Assembly: GCA_902492015.1 (NCBI GenBank)
Contig: CABUJR010000006.1
Span: forward strand, 1-64,000
DNA from: an uncultured Eubacteriales bacterium
GTDB lineage: Bacteria; Bacillota; Clostridia; TANB77; CAG-508
Reading direction: 5' to 3'
Length of the DNA stretch: 64,000 bases
In this document: positions 1 through 8,219 of the stretch, piece by piece
Layout of the letters: the number at the start of each line of letters is the position of its first letter
Numbering within the stretch: the first letter of the stretch is position 1
The notes under the pieces: model-generated
What the model was told of the DNA's origin: nothing
Seen by the model: only the letters and a program-made list of their open reading frames with translations
The model's database searches: none
Translations under genes and position numbers: made by a program

Positions 1-191
1 ATATGGCTGCTGGACCAGCTTCTTATGGTATGACAGATACAATGGGAAGAATGCATTCAGATGCACAATTTGCAGGAAGTTCATCTGTACCAGCTCATGT
101 TGAAATGATGGGATTAATTGGTATGGGAAATAACCCAATGGTTGGAGCTTCAGTTGCAGTAGCAGTTGCTATTGAAGAAGCTATGAAATAA
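1..191 (+). CDS. GGGtGRt family protein, C-terminal fragment
   Basis: Only the last 62 or so codons are present; the gene enters from the left edge in the frame of the ATG at position 3 and ends at TAA 189-191. The residues (MAAGPASYGMTDTMGR, then SSVPAHVEMMGLIGMG and a C-terminal VAVAVAIEEAMK) match my memory of the C-terminus of the GGGtGRt protein family, a roughly 330-residue family of unknown function found in anaerobic Firmicutes and Fusobacteria. The in-frame ATG is almost certainly an internal Met. A clear terminator follows, so it ends its operon. Function is unknown; no catalytic claim can be made from the fragment. Confidence 0.75.
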   Translation, partial: MAAGPASYGMTDTMGRMHSDAQFAGSSSVPAHVEMMGLIGMGNNPMVGASVAVAVAIEEAMK

Positions 192-217
192 TAAAATATA
201 ATTTAATAGTTATAATT

Positions 218-256
218 AAGTGGGCAACATAAGATAACATGTTTAGCCCACTTTTA
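218..256 (+). terminator. intrinsic terminator after the GGGtGRt gene
   Basis: AAGTGGGC and GCCCACTT arms (218-225 and 246-253) enclose a 20-nt loop and run into TTTT. It is placed 27 bases after the stop codon. Confidence 0.75.
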
Positions 257-357
257 TTAATATAGTTTAGATAAAAATGTTTATCAAAGTGAAATACATA
301 TTAATAGGGAAAATAGTCAAATTAAATTAGTGAAAATATTGTTTTAAGGAGTAAATT

Positions 358-774
358 GTGAAAAAATTAAATATAATAGTAGTTTATAATAAAAATGAAG
401 ATAAAATACTTATGTGCAAGCGTGAAAAGGATCCTTATAAAAGAAAACTAAATTTAGTTGGAGGAAAAGTAGAGAATAACGAAACTGAAATTTCAGCTGC
501 TTATAGGGAATTAGAGGAAGAAACAGGAATATCTTCAAAAGAGATTCAATTAAGTTATATAATGAATTTACAATATAAGATATTAGATATGGAATTAGAA
601 GTATTTGCAGGAGTACTTAATAAAAACGTAAAGTTAGTTGAAGAAGTAAATAAACTTTTTTGGATAAACAAAAATGAAAACTTTCACGATTTAGAAAAAT
701 TTGCTGGAGAAGGAAATATCTGGCATATAATAAAACATATAGAAACTTATAAAACTAAAATTTTATATAAATAA
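358..774 (+). CDS. Nudix hydrolase
   Basis: 138 residues. The Nudix box GX5EX7REUXEEXGU is complete at about residues 36-58 (G36, E42, R50-E51, E54-E55, G57), so it should hydrolyse a nucleoside diphosphate linked to another moiety in a Mg2+-dependent way; the substrate cannot be told. The start is GTG at 358, with AAGGA at 346-350 giving a suitable spacing. The length is typical of MutT-like single-domain enzymes. It stands alone: a terminator lies upstream, and the next gene has its own promoter at 808-836. Codon use matches the AT-rich host, unlike the Nudix gene at 37136. Confidence 0.85.
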   Translation: MKKLNIIVVYNKNEDKILMCKREKDPYKRKLNLVGGKVENNETEISAAYRELEEETGISSKEIQLSYIMNLQYKILDMELEVFAGVLNKNVKLVEEVNKLFWINKNENFHDLEKFAGEGNIWHIIKHIETYKTKILYK

Positions 775-807
775 ATAAATTAATTAATTAATATTGGTTT
801 AATTGTT

Positions 808-836
808 TTGACTAAAAAAAATTATAATAGTATAAT
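808..836 (+). promoter_or_regulatory. sigma-A promoter for the ABC exporter operon
   Basis: TTGACT at 808-813, 17-bp spacer, TATAAT at 831-836. The predicted start lies about 40 bases before the ATG of the ABC ATPase at 883. Confidence 0.8.
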
Positions 837-882
837 TCTAATTGTAAGAAGGATAAAATTATATGAGTAAAAGGAGAATAAT

Positions 883-1608
883 ATGATTGAGATTAAAAAT
901 GTATCTAAATCTTATGTAAAAGGAAAAAAGTCAGTAGAAAATTTAAACTTAATAATAAGAGATGGAGAAATATTTGGCTTTTTAGGACCTAATGGTGCAG
1001 GAAAAACAACTACAATAAGAATGATTACAGGAATTTTAGATGCAGATGAAGGGGAAATTCTAATAGATGGTAATGATATAAAGAAAAATCCATTAGAAGC
1101 AAAAAAAAGTCTTGGGTTTGTGCCAGATAATCCAGATATGTTCTTAAAATTAAAAGGTATTGAGTATCTAAATTTTATGGCAGATATATATGATGTAGAT
1201 GTAAAAAATAGAAAAACAAAAATTGAGAAATTAACTAAAAAGTTTGAAATATATGATAATTTGGGTGAACAGATTCAAAGTTATTCACATGGAATGAGAC
1301 AAAAAATAGTAATTTGTGGCGCGCTACTTTCAGAGCCCAAAAATTGGATATTAGATGAGCCAATGACTGGATTAGATCCTAAATCTTCTTTCGACTTAAA
1401 AGAAATGATGAAAAGTCATGCAAAATCTGGAAAAACAGTATTTTTTTCTACTCATATTTTAGAAGTTGCAGAAAAATTATGCGATAGAGTTGGAATAATA
1501 AATAAAGGTAAATTAGTATTTGTAGGAACTTTTGAAGAACTTAAAGAAAAATTTAAAGAAAATGGATCTTTAGAAGAATTATTTTTAGAAATCACAGAAA
1601 AAGAATAG
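883..1608 (+). CDS. ABC transporter ATP-binding protein
   Basis: 241 residues, a single nucleotide-binding domain. Walker A GPNGAGKTT lies near residue 35, the signature SYSHGMRQK near 138, Walker B WILDEPMTGLDP near 155, and the H-loop STH near 190. The order and the short C-terminal extension fit the ABC-2 type exporter ATPases (YtrB/EcsA-like). AGGAG at 871-875 precedes the ATG at 883. The downstream gene is a polytopic membrane protein that starts only a few bases later, so the two probably form one exporter. Substrate unknown. Confidence 0.88.
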   Translation: MIEIKNVSKSYVKGKKSVENLNLIIRDGEIFGFLGPNGAGKTTTIRMITGILDADEGEILIDGNDIKKNPLEAKKSLGFVPDNPDMFLKLKGIEYLNFMADIYDVDVKNRKTKIEKLTKKFEIYDNLGEQIQSYSHGMRQKIVICGALLSEPKNWILDEPMTGLDPKSSFDLKEMMKSHAKSGKTVFFSTHILEVAEKLCDRVGIINKGKLVFVGTFEELKEKFKENGSLEELFLEITEKE

Positions 1609-1622
1609 AGGTGTTTAGATTA

Positions 1623-3284
1623 ATGGGAAAAGTAATTGAACTTACAAAGGTATTTTTAAAAAGTTCTTTTTCAAATTATAATAGTAAAATGGGGATACAA
1701 GTAGGAAGTCAAAAAAAATTATCTAAAATATTATATTTTATACTAATTTTATATTTAATTGGAATATTCGTTTTTCTAAGTTATAACTTAATAGATGGAT
1801 TTATTCAAATACAACAAGAAGAAGTTTTTGTTGGTATGGTATTATTTGGAATAATTGGTTTTGCTGGCTTTCAATCAATTTTTTCTAGTATAAATTCATT
1901 ATATTTTACGAAAGATAGTGAATTTATTTTACCACTTCCTTTAAAACCTTATCAGATTATATCAGCAAGGACAGTTGTACTTATTTTATTAGAATATATT
2001 ATTGAATTTTTTATTGGATTTGTGCCACTTGTAATGTATGGAATTCAGACAGGTTCAGGAGTTTTGTATTATATAACAATGGTTATATCTTTAATACTAA
2101 TTCCTATACTTCCAATTTTATTAATTGCTACTGTAGTTATGATAATTATGAGTTTTGCTAGATTTGCTAAAAATAAAAATAGATTTCAAATTATAGCAAC
2201 AATATTATCTTTAATTTTAATTCTTGCAATATCGCTTGCCTCAGGTAGTATAAGTGATGAAATGACGAATGAAGAAATGGCTCAAATGTTAATGAAAGCA
2301 AATGGAATGGTAGAGCTTGTAAAAGGTTATTTTCCAACTTTAGATTTTCTTATAGTAGCATTAACTACAAATGATATTACTATAGTTCTAATGGAAATAA
2401 CAAAAACTATTTTAGTAACAGTTTTAGTTTTTGCAATATATTTATTTATTGCAAATAAAATTTATTTAAAAGGTTTAGTAGGTAATTTATTTAGTGGAAA
2501 TAGCAAAAAAGCTAAAGTTAAATTAAAAGAAAATGATTATAAAAACAGTAAATTATATAAAACTTATGTAGGAAAAGAATTTAAAATATTATTAAGAAAT
2601 CCTGTTTTTTTAATGCAATGTCTAGCTCCTGCAATTCTTCTACCAATTATAATGATAGGAATTGTTTGCTTGCAAACCAATAGTGTGGAAGCAGAAGGCA
2701 TTCAAATGATATCTAGTCTGATTGATGTAAACTCAATCTCAATAGTTAGTATAGTGATTGGAATTATAGAGTTTTTTACAATGTTTATTTATATTTCGAT
2801 AACAGCAATTTCAAGAGATGGGTCAAATGCAATTTTTATAAAATATATACCTGTTTCTTTATATAAACAATATATTTATAAAATTATACCTAATATGATA
2901 ATGAGTTTATTTTCAATGATAATTACTTTAGTAGTAGCTCAAATAATATTAAAATTTAATTTGGGTGTATTATTAGCAATTTTTGTTATTTCAAGTTTGA
3001 TGACTGTATTTCAAAGCATTTTAATGATTATTATCGATTTGAAAAGACCAAAACTTGAATGGGATTCAGAATATGCTGTTGTAAAACAAAATTTTAATTT
3101 AATATTTCCAGCAATAGTTGGGCTAGTTAATATAGGAATCTTAGTCTTAATAAACGTGCTTTCTAAAAATTTAAATATATATATTAGTTTGGGGACTTTA
3201 ATTATAATTTTTACACTAGCAACTTATTTTACAAATAGATATTTATATAAAAATCAAAAAGAACTAGCAGATAAAATATTGTAG
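1623..3284 (+). CDS. ABC-2 type exporter permease
   Basis: About 553 residues with many hydrophobic helices (clusters near residues 35-60, 75-100, 110-190, 195-210, 255-285, 335-360, 380-405, 425-480 and 495-545), with no soluble domain recognised. The frame is open from a GTG at 1611, but AGAGGTG at 1607-1613 overlaps that codon and is ideally spaced for the ATG at 1623, which I choose. It is tightly coupled to the preceding ATPase. Large two-half permeases of this sort occur with YtrB/YthP-like ATPases in Clostridia and Bacilli. Substrate unknown; export of a lipid, peptide or drug is possible but unproven. Confidence 0.78.
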   Translation: MGKVIELTKVFLKSSFSNYNSKMGIQVGSQKKLSKILYFILILYLIGIFVFLSYNLIDGFIQIQQEEVFVGMVLFGIIGFAGFQSIFSSINSLYFTKDSEFILPLPLKPYQIISARTVVLILLEYIIEFFIGFVPLVMYGIQTGSGVLYYITMVISLILIPILPILLIATVVMIIMSFARFAKNKNRFQIIATILSLILILAISLASGSISDEMTNEEMAQMLMKANGMVELVKGYFPTLDFLIVALTTNDITIVLMEITKTILVTVLVFAIYLFIANKIYLKGLVGNLFSGNSKKAKVKLKENDYKNSKLYKTYVGKEFKILLRNPVFLMQCLAPAILLPIIMIGIVCLQTNSVEAEGIQMISSLIDVNSISIVSIVIGIIEFFTMFIYISITAISRDGSNAIFIKYIPVSLYKQYIYKIIPNMIMSLFSMIITLVVAQIILKFNLGVLLAIFVISSLMTVFQSILMIIIDLKRPKLEWDSEYAVVKQNFNLIFPAIVGLVNIGILVLINVLSKNLNIYISLGTLIIIFTLATYFTNRYLYKNQKELADKIL

Positions 3285-3287
3285 TAT

Positions 3288-3316
3288 TTGACAAATAATT
3301 TTTAGTATGTTACTAT
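3288..3316 (+). promoter_or_regulatory. promoter for the ABC-F leader transcript
   Basis: TTGACA 3288-3293, 17-bp spacer, TACTAT 3311-3316. It overlaps the end of the permease gene and drives the leader that holds the 9-codon ORF and attenuator. Confidence 0.75.
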
Positions 3317-3348
3317 ATAAATGTATTAAAAATGAATGGAGGTAGGAA

Positions 3349-3378
3349 ATGATTATTAATTCTTATAAAAACAACTAA
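3349..3378 (+). CDS. ABC-F leader peptide (9 codons)
   Basis: ATG at 3349 is preceded by GGAGG at 3338-3342 (6-nt gap) and encodes MIINSYKNN, then TAA. It is too short for normal gene finders. It lies between a promoter and an intrinsic terminator in the 5' leader of an ABC-F gene. Genes of this family that protect ribosomes from antibiotics are commonly induced when a drug-stalled ribosome on such a leader ORF prevents termination (known for vmlR, lmo0919 and others). The last codons AACAACTAA lie within a hairpin formed with downstream leader sequence (see the attenuator entry). Function is inferred from arrangement; the peptide has no recognised homologue. Confidence 0.65.
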   Translation: MIINSYKNN

Positions 3379-3535
3379 ATAATGCAAACCTAATTTAAGG
3401 TTTAGTTTTATGTTTTTTAAGAATTATTATGAAATTTCTCAGAGGTTAATATATTTATAATTTTATAGAATTAAAAATAGATAATTAATTAACATGCACA
3501 ATAACTAAATCTAAATTAGTTGTTGTGTTTTTTTT
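3358..3535 (+). promoter_or_regulatory. transcription attenuator upstream of the ABC-F gene
   Basis: Three competing structures can be drawn. (1) AATTCTTATAAAAAC 3358-3372 pairs with GTTTTTTAAGAATT 3412-3425, with an inner AAACCT/AGGTTT hairpin (3386-3391/3398-3403). (2) Terminator: a 12-bp stem 3497-3508/3516-3527 with one G-U pair, then eight T. (3) Antiterminator: GGTTTAGTT 3399-3407 pairs with AACTAAATC 3503-3511, the 5' arm of the terminator. A ribosome stalled in the 9-codon ORF would break structure 1 and release GGTTTAGTT to form structure 3. The logic matches antibiotic-induced ABC-F attenuators. Which drug triggers it is not visible. Confidence 0.7.
3496..3535 (+). terminator. intrinsic terminator in the ABC-F leader
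   Basis: CACAATAACTAA / TTAGTTGTTGTG stem with a 7-nt loop, followed by TTTTTTTT. It lies 90 bases before the ABC-F start codon, in the same direction as the gene, so it must be read through for expression. Confidence 0.85.
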
Positions 3536-3537
3536 GT

Positions 3538-3611
3538 ACTAGAACAAAAGCGTGAATATTTGCATAAAATTTTTATTTTGCAATTATCATAATATTTATT
3601 TTTGTTCTATA
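3538..3611 (+). repeat. terminator-associated intergenic repeat, copy A (3' half)
   Basis: From AGAACAAAAGCGTG through TTGCATAAAAT, TTTTGCAATTATCATAAT to TTTTTGTTCTAT this segment matches the 3' half of the longer repeats at 26434-26600 and 54464-54628. It begins at the U-tract of the leader terminator. Its ends AGAACAAAA and TTTTGTTCT are themselves complementary. Confidence 0.7.
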
Positions 3612-3625
3612 AGAAAGGAGATAAT

Positions 3626-5137
3626 ATGCTAGATATAAAAAATTTAACCTTAAAAACTATTAAAGGCGAAAAAGAAATTATTAAAGATTTGAATTTAACA
3701 ATAAATGACAATGATAAAATTGCAATAATAGGTGAAGAAGGAAATGGAAAATCTACTTTATTAAAGTGCATATATAATCAAGATTTAATAAAAGATTATA
3801 TTATTGTAACAGGTAAAATAGTAAAAAATAATTTGAATATTGGCTATTTAGAACAATTCTTAGATAGTGAATGGAATACACAATTAGTTAGTGAGTATTT
3901 TTTAAAAGATGAAGCTTGCTCAGAAATAGATTATGAAAAATATTCTGAAATTTATAAGTTAGATTCGATTTTTAAGAAATTAAATCTTGATTATGACAAA
4001 TTCGAAAATAATCTAATAGGAAACTTAAGTGGTGGAGAAAAAGTCAAAATTCAAATAGCCAAAATATTATTGAATTCTCCGGATTTGCTTTTGTTAGATG
4101 AACCAACAAATGATATTGATATAGAAACATTAGAATGGTTAGAAAAATTCATACTAGAATCTAAAGTTCCAGTTGTGTTTATATCTCATGATGAAGTTTT
4201 ATTAGAAAATGTTGCAAATGGAATTTTACATTTAGAACAAATAAACAATAAAACAAAAGCCAAGTATACTATAGAACATATTGGATATAAAGAATATATA
4301 GAAAAAAGAAAGTATTTATTAGAGAGACAATATCAAATTTCTAGGAATGAAAAAAGAGAGCATGAAAAACAATTAGATAAGATAAATGATATGTATAACA
4401 GTGTAAGACATGATTTAGAAGGAGTGAGTAGACAAAATCCAGGAGCAGGTAGACTATTAAAAAAGAAGATGAAAAATGTAAAGTCTATGAGAAATAGAAT
4501 TGAAGATAAAACTTTAACAAAAGCGCCAGATGTTGAAGAAAAGATTTTTGCAAAATTCCATAATGAAGATGAAATTCACAACTCAAAAATCATTTTAGAC
4601 TATTATTTAGATGAATTAAAAGTAGAAAATAATATTTTAAAAAAAGATATTCATATTCAAATTATAGGAAAAGAAAAAGTATGTATAGTAGGAAAAAATG
4701 GTACAGGAAAAACAACTCTTATAAAAAGAATTTATGAAAATATGAAAAATAGAGATGATTTAAAAGTAGGATATATGCCTCAAAATTATGATGAATTATT
4801 AAAATCAAATATAACATGTGTAGAGTTTTTAAGAATTGATTATACAAAAGAAGAAACTAATATAAGAACATATTTAGCTTCAATGAAATTTACAGAAAGT
4901 GAGATAGTTTCACCAGTAACAAGTTTAAGTGGTGGGCAAAAAGCTAAACTTTTTATAGTAAAACTGATTTTAGAAAAAGCAAATGTATTAATTTTGGATG
5001 AACCAACAAGGAATTTAAGTCCTATTTCCAATCCTGTAATAAGAAATTTACTTAAAAAATTTGATGGTACTATTATAAGTGTTTCACATGATAGAAAATT
5101 TATAGAAGAAGTATGTACAAGAGTTATTGAATTTTAA
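3626..5137 (+). CDS. ABC-F family ATPase, probable antibiotic ribosome-protection protein
   Basis: 503 residues from ATG 3626 (AAAGGAG at 3614-3620); the frame is open from a TTG at 3602 but that has no ribosome binding site. Two ABC domains without membrane segments: Walker A GEEGNGKST, signature LSGGEKVK, Walker B LLLLDEPTNDID in the first half; a charged interdomain linker with NPGAGRLLKKKMKN near residues 270-290; then GKNGTGKTT, LSGGQKAK and VLILDEPTRNLSP in the second. The second Walker B continues RNLSP rather than the usual NHLD. ABC-F proteins bind the ribosomal E site and eject antibiotics or assist translation. The inducible leader favours a resistance role (lincosamide, streptogramin A or pleuromutilin class are usual), an inference not provable here. 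Confidence 0.85.
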   Translation: MLDIKNLTLKTIKGEKEIIKDLNLTINDNDKIAIIGEEGNGKSTLLKCIYNQDLIKDYIIVTGKIVKNNLNIGYLEQFLDSEWNTQLVSEYFLKDEACSEIDYEKYSEIYKLDSIFKKLNLDYDKFENNLIGNLSGGEKVKIQIAKILLNSPDLLLLDEPTNDIDIETLEWLEKFILESKVPVVFISHDEVLLENVANGILHLEQINNKTKAKYTIEHIGYKEYIEKRKYLLERQYQISRNEKREHEKQLDKINDMYNSVRHDLEGVSRQNPGAGRLLKKKMKNVKSMRNRIEDKTLTKAPDVEEKIFAKFHNEDEIHNSKIILDYYLDELKVENNILKKDIHIQIIGKEKVCIVGKNGTGKTTLIKRIYENMKNRDDLKVGYMPQNYDELLKSNITCVEFLRIDYTKEETNIRTYLASMKFTESEIVSPVTSLSGGQKAKLFIVKLILEKANVLILDEPTRNLSPISNPVIRNLLKKFDGTIISVSHDRKFIEEVCTRVIEF

Positions 5138-5231
5138 GTTTATATCACTAAAAAATTAAAAAGAATAATGTATTTCATCAACTCATAAAATTAAATTAAT
5201 AATATAAGAAATTTTGGGATGTGATGAAATT

Positions 5232-6026
5232 TTGAAAATATTTATTTTTACAAAAAGAAGATTACTAATTATTGCTACAACAATAACTGTTTTAATAATA
5301 TTTAGCATAATAGGTTTTGTATTAAAAATTCCAGAATCTTTTGCAGTAGAATTTGATAGAAATAGCATGTATTCAAAAGAATTTGGAGAAAAAATAGCTA
5401 CACTCACAAAAGGAGAAGAAAAGATAGCATATCTTACATTTGATGATGGTCCTACAATATCTACAACTCCTAAAATTTTAGATATATTAAAAAAAGAAGA
5501 TATAAAAGCAACATTTTTTGTAATAGGAAAATATGTAGATAAGCATCCAGATATAATAAAAAGAGCTTATTTAGAAGGTCATTATATAGCTAATCATGGA
5601 TATAACCATGATAATAAAAGATTGTATATGAGCAAAGATACCTTTAAAGAAGAAGTAAAAAAAACAGATGAAGCAATATCTAAAGCAATAGGAATAACTG
5701 AATATTGTTCTCATGTTTTTAGATTTCCAAATGGATACATATCTCCACAGAACAAAAAAGAAAAAGAAGAAGCAGCTAAAATTTTAGAAGAAATGAATTA
5801 TACTTATATAGACTGGAATTGCTTAAATAATGATTCTATAAAAAAATATTCAAAGGAACAATTATTAGAAAATTTAAAAAAGTCTTCTAAAAATAAAAAT
5901 ACTTTAGTTATATTGATGCATGATACTCAATTTGTTAGTAATAGTGCAGATGTTTTAGAAGACTCTATTAAATATTTAAAAAGTGCAGGCTATCGATTTG
6001 AAAATTTTTATGATTTAATAAAATAA
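5232..6026 (+). CDS. membrane-anchored polysaccharide deacetylase (NodB domain)
   Basis: About 264 residues from TTG 5232; the frame is open from TTG 5214, but GGGATGTGATG just upstream fits the later start. An N-terminal signal anchor (about residues 9-28) is followed by a NodB homology domain: TFDDGP (catalytic Asp and metal Asp), HGYNHD (metal His pair), RFPNG, a DWNCLNND segment and the LMHDT motif. The family removes N-acetyl groups from peptidoglycan, chitin-like or exopolysaccharide substrates outside the membrane, often giving lysozyme resistance or acting in sporulation. The substrate cannot be decided. No terminator separates it clearly from the ABC-F gene 95 bases upstream. Confidence 0.88.
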   Translation: MKIFIFTKRRLLIIATTITVLIIFSIIGFVLKIPESFAVEFDRNSMYSKEFGEKIATLTKGEEKIAYLTFDDGPTISTTPKILDILKKEDIKATFFVIGKYVDKHPDIIKRAYLEGHYIANHGYNHDNKRLYMSKDTFKEEVKKTDEAISKAIGITEYCSHVFRFPNGYISPQNKKEKEEAAKILEEMNYTYIDWNCLNNDSIKKYSKEQLLENLKKSSKNKNTLVILMHDTQFVSNSADVLEDSIKYLKSAGYRFENFYDLIK

Positions 6027-6078
6027 TTAATAAATATACTTGTACTAGAGAACAAACTTACTATTGGTAAGTTAAATA

Positions 6079-6957
6079 TTATGATAATATACTATTTTGT
6101 AATTCTTTTAAAAATAATTTAGCTGGCTCAGAAAATATTTGAAACTTTTTCCAAACAAAATATACATTTATTTCAAAACCAGAACTTAAAGGTCTAAAAC
6201 AAAGATTAGAATTACCTGTTGTATTAATAATTTTATCAATACATAAAGCATATCCAAGCCCTTCTTCTACCATAAGGGAAGCATTATATAATAAACTATA
6301 AGTAGCACAAATATTTAAACTATTAAAATCTCTTTTGAGCCAGTTTGAAAATTCATTGTTATAGGATTGCCTTGATACAATAAGAGGTAAGTCATAAATA
6401 TCATTAGGGGTGATAGCATCTAATTTTGCAAGCTCAGAATCTTTCCTCATTAAAATACCAAAATGATTTTTTAGTGGTAGTTCAATATAATTATATTTAT
6501 CTTTATCAATATTACCCATTAAAATACCAAAATCTATTAATCCTTTATCTAATTTTTCACTTATATCAGTTTTATCACCACTAGATATTTGGTAATTAAT
6601 TTTAGAGTATTTATTTTTTAAATCTTTAGCTATTTGCAGAACATATCTAATTGCATGTGTTTCGGCAGATCCTATAAAAATACTGCCAGTTACTTCATCA
6701 TTTTCAGGTTGTAATTCTAATTTTGTTTTTTCTATTAAATCTGTAATTTCTTCTGCTCTTTTTCTAAATAACATACCATCCTCTGTTAAAGTTACTTTTC
6801 TTCTGCCTCTAATTAAAAGTTTTTTTCCTATTTCATTTTCTAATTCTGTTAATTGTCTTGAGAGAGTCGGCTGTGTTAAATGAAGTACTTCAGCTGCTCT
6901 TGTTATATTTTGTTCTCTTGCAACTGCTAAGAAATATTTTAATAATCTTAATTCCAT
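6079..6957 (-). CDS. LysR family transcriptional regulator
   Basis: 292 residues from the ATG at 6957, which has AAAGGA about 6 bases upstream; the frame is open to 7029 but the extra residues are not LysR-like. The N-terminal winged helix-turn-helix NITRAAEVLHLTQPTLSRQL is canonical for the family, followed by a type 2 periplasmic-binding-like effector domain starting near residue 90. It is one of few minus-strand genes. LysR proteins usually control a divergent gene; the divergent neighbour is the 78-residue ORF at 7111, start of the DUF3737/flavodoxin operon, which is therefore the likeliest target. The inducer is unknown. Confidence 0.9.
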   Translation of the reverse strand: MELRLLKYFLAVAREQNITRAAEVLHLTQPTLSRQLTELENEIGKKLLIRGRRKVTLTEDGMLFRKRAEEITDLIEKTKLELQPENDEVTGSIFIGSAETHAIRYVLQIAKDLKNKYSKINYQISSGDKTDISEKLDKGLIDFGILMGNIDKDKYNYIELPLKNHFGILMRKDSELAKLDAITPNDIYDLPLIVSRQSYNNEFSNWLKRDFNSLNICATYSLLYNASLMVEEGLGYALCIDKIINTTGNSNLCFRPLSSGFEINVYFVWKKFQIFSEPAKLFLKELQNSILS

Positions 6958-7110
6958 AAAAATTCCTTTCATAAATAATTTATTTAAGATATTTATAGTA
7001 TAACAGTTATTATTATGCTTTTCAAGCATTTTAATAATGCTAAATAAGTATTAGACATATTAAATAATATATAGTATAAATGTATTAAGAAAAGTTAAAG
7101 GAGCTAACTA

Positions 7111-7347
7111 ATGGATGAATTAGAGAATTTTAAAGAAGTCTTAAAAGAAATGAGATTTACAGAAAAAGAAAATGAAAATATAATTAAATTATTTGGTGAA
7201 AAAAACTATGTAAAAATGATTAAAGAATTAAATAAAAAGAGAAAATTAATTTTGGGTAAAATACATAAGGAAGAAAGACAAATTAGTAAATTAGATTATT
7301 TGATATTTGAAATTCAAAAATTAGGAGGGCTAAAATATGGAATATGA
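7111..7347 (+). CDS. small helical hypothetical protein
   Basis: 78 residues, Lys/Glu-rich, predicted almost wholly helical, with no Cys and no membrane segment. AAAGGAG at 7097-7103 precedes the ATG. It overlaps the DUF3737 gene by 11 bases, so the two are translationally coupled. The segment resembles the C-terminal dimerisation helix region of MerR-type regulators (long amphipathic helix), but no helix-turn-helix is present, so I do not assign it. First gene of a four-gene operon divergent from a LysR regulator. Confidence 0.6.
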   Translation: MDELENFKEVLKEMRFTEKENENIIKLFGEKNYVKMIKELNKKRKLILGKIHKEERQISKLDYLIFEIQKLGGLKYGI

Positions 7348-8191
7348 AAACAAAATAGAAAATAAAAAATTTGATGAGGAAAGAGCATTATATAATTTAA
7401 AAAATACAGAAATAGAAAATTGTATTTTTGCAGGAGAACAAGATGGTGAATCTGTACTAAAAGAAACTAGAAATATAAGTGTTAAGAATAGCAAGTTTTC
7501 ATTAAGATATCCATTATGGCATGCACAAAAATATAAATTAATAAATTCAACATTTGATGAAAAAACTAGGGCACCTATTTGGTATTCACAAAATGGATTA
7601 GTAGAAAATTGTACTTTAAATGGAATTAAACTTTTAAGAGAATGTATAAATACAAAAATAATTAATTCTAATATAGATTCAAGAGAATTTGGTTGGAAAT
7701 GTAATAATATAGAATTGATAGATACTAAGATACAATCAGAATATATATTCTTAGATAGTAAAAATGTAAGACTAAACAATGTGAAGTTTAATGGAAAATA
7801 TTCATTTCAATATATGGAAAATTTGGAAATAACAAACTCTGTATTAGACACAAAAGATGCATTTTGGCATAGTAAAAATGTAACTGTAAAAGATTCGATA
7901 GTAAAAGGAGAATACCTTGCTTGGTTTTCAGAAAATTTAACACTTATAAATTGTAAAATTATTGGTACACAACCACTTTGTTATTGTAAAAACTTAAAAT
8001 TAATAAATTGCACAATGGAAGATACAGATTTAGCTTTTGAATATTCAGAAGTAGAAGCTGATATAAAAGGAAATATATTATCAATTAAAAATCCAAAATC
8101 AGGAACGATTGTAGCAGATAGTGTTGGAGAAATAATTAATGAGGATTCTATTATGGAAGTAGGAGGAAAAGTTATAATACGAAATAAGTAA
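7337..8191 (+). CDS. DUF3737 family right-handed beta-helix protein
   Basis: 284 residues made of short repeats of the type xxxIxNSxFxxxxxxWxxxN (for example RYPLWHAQKYKLINS, APIWYSQNGLVENC, DAFWHSKNVTVKDS), which indicate a right-handed parallel beta-helix. The repeat pattern and length match the DUF3737 family. There is no signal peptide, so it is cytoplasmic. Genes of this family often lie beside flavodoxin and cyclophilin-like genes, as here. Enzymatic activity is unknown. Confidence 0.85.
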   Translation: MEYENKIENKKFDEERALYNLKNTEIENCIFAGEQDGESVLKETRNISVKNSKFSLRYPLWHAQKYKLINSTFDEKTRAPIWYSQNGLVENCTLNGIKLLRECINTKIINSNIDSREFGWKCNNIELIDTKIQSEYIFLDSKNVRLNNVKFNGKYSFQYMENLEITNSVLDTKDAFWHSKNVTVKDSIVKGEYLAWFSENLTLINCKIIGTQPLCYCKNLKLINCTMEDTDLAFEYSEVEADIKGNILSIKNPKSGTIVADSVGEIINEDSIMEVGGKVIIRNK

Positions 8192-8219
8192 AAAATTATA
8201 AAAGTAAGGTGGTGATGAA

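Noticed and set aside
1611..1622. GTG 1611 as the permease start
   Set aside because: The SD overlaps this codon; ATG 1623 has correct spacing.
7330..7779. 149-residue minus-strand open frame opposite the DUF3737 gene
   Set aside because: It mirrors a repetitive coding gene on the + strand, has no ribosome binding site, and its residues are those expected from an AT-rich antisense shadow.
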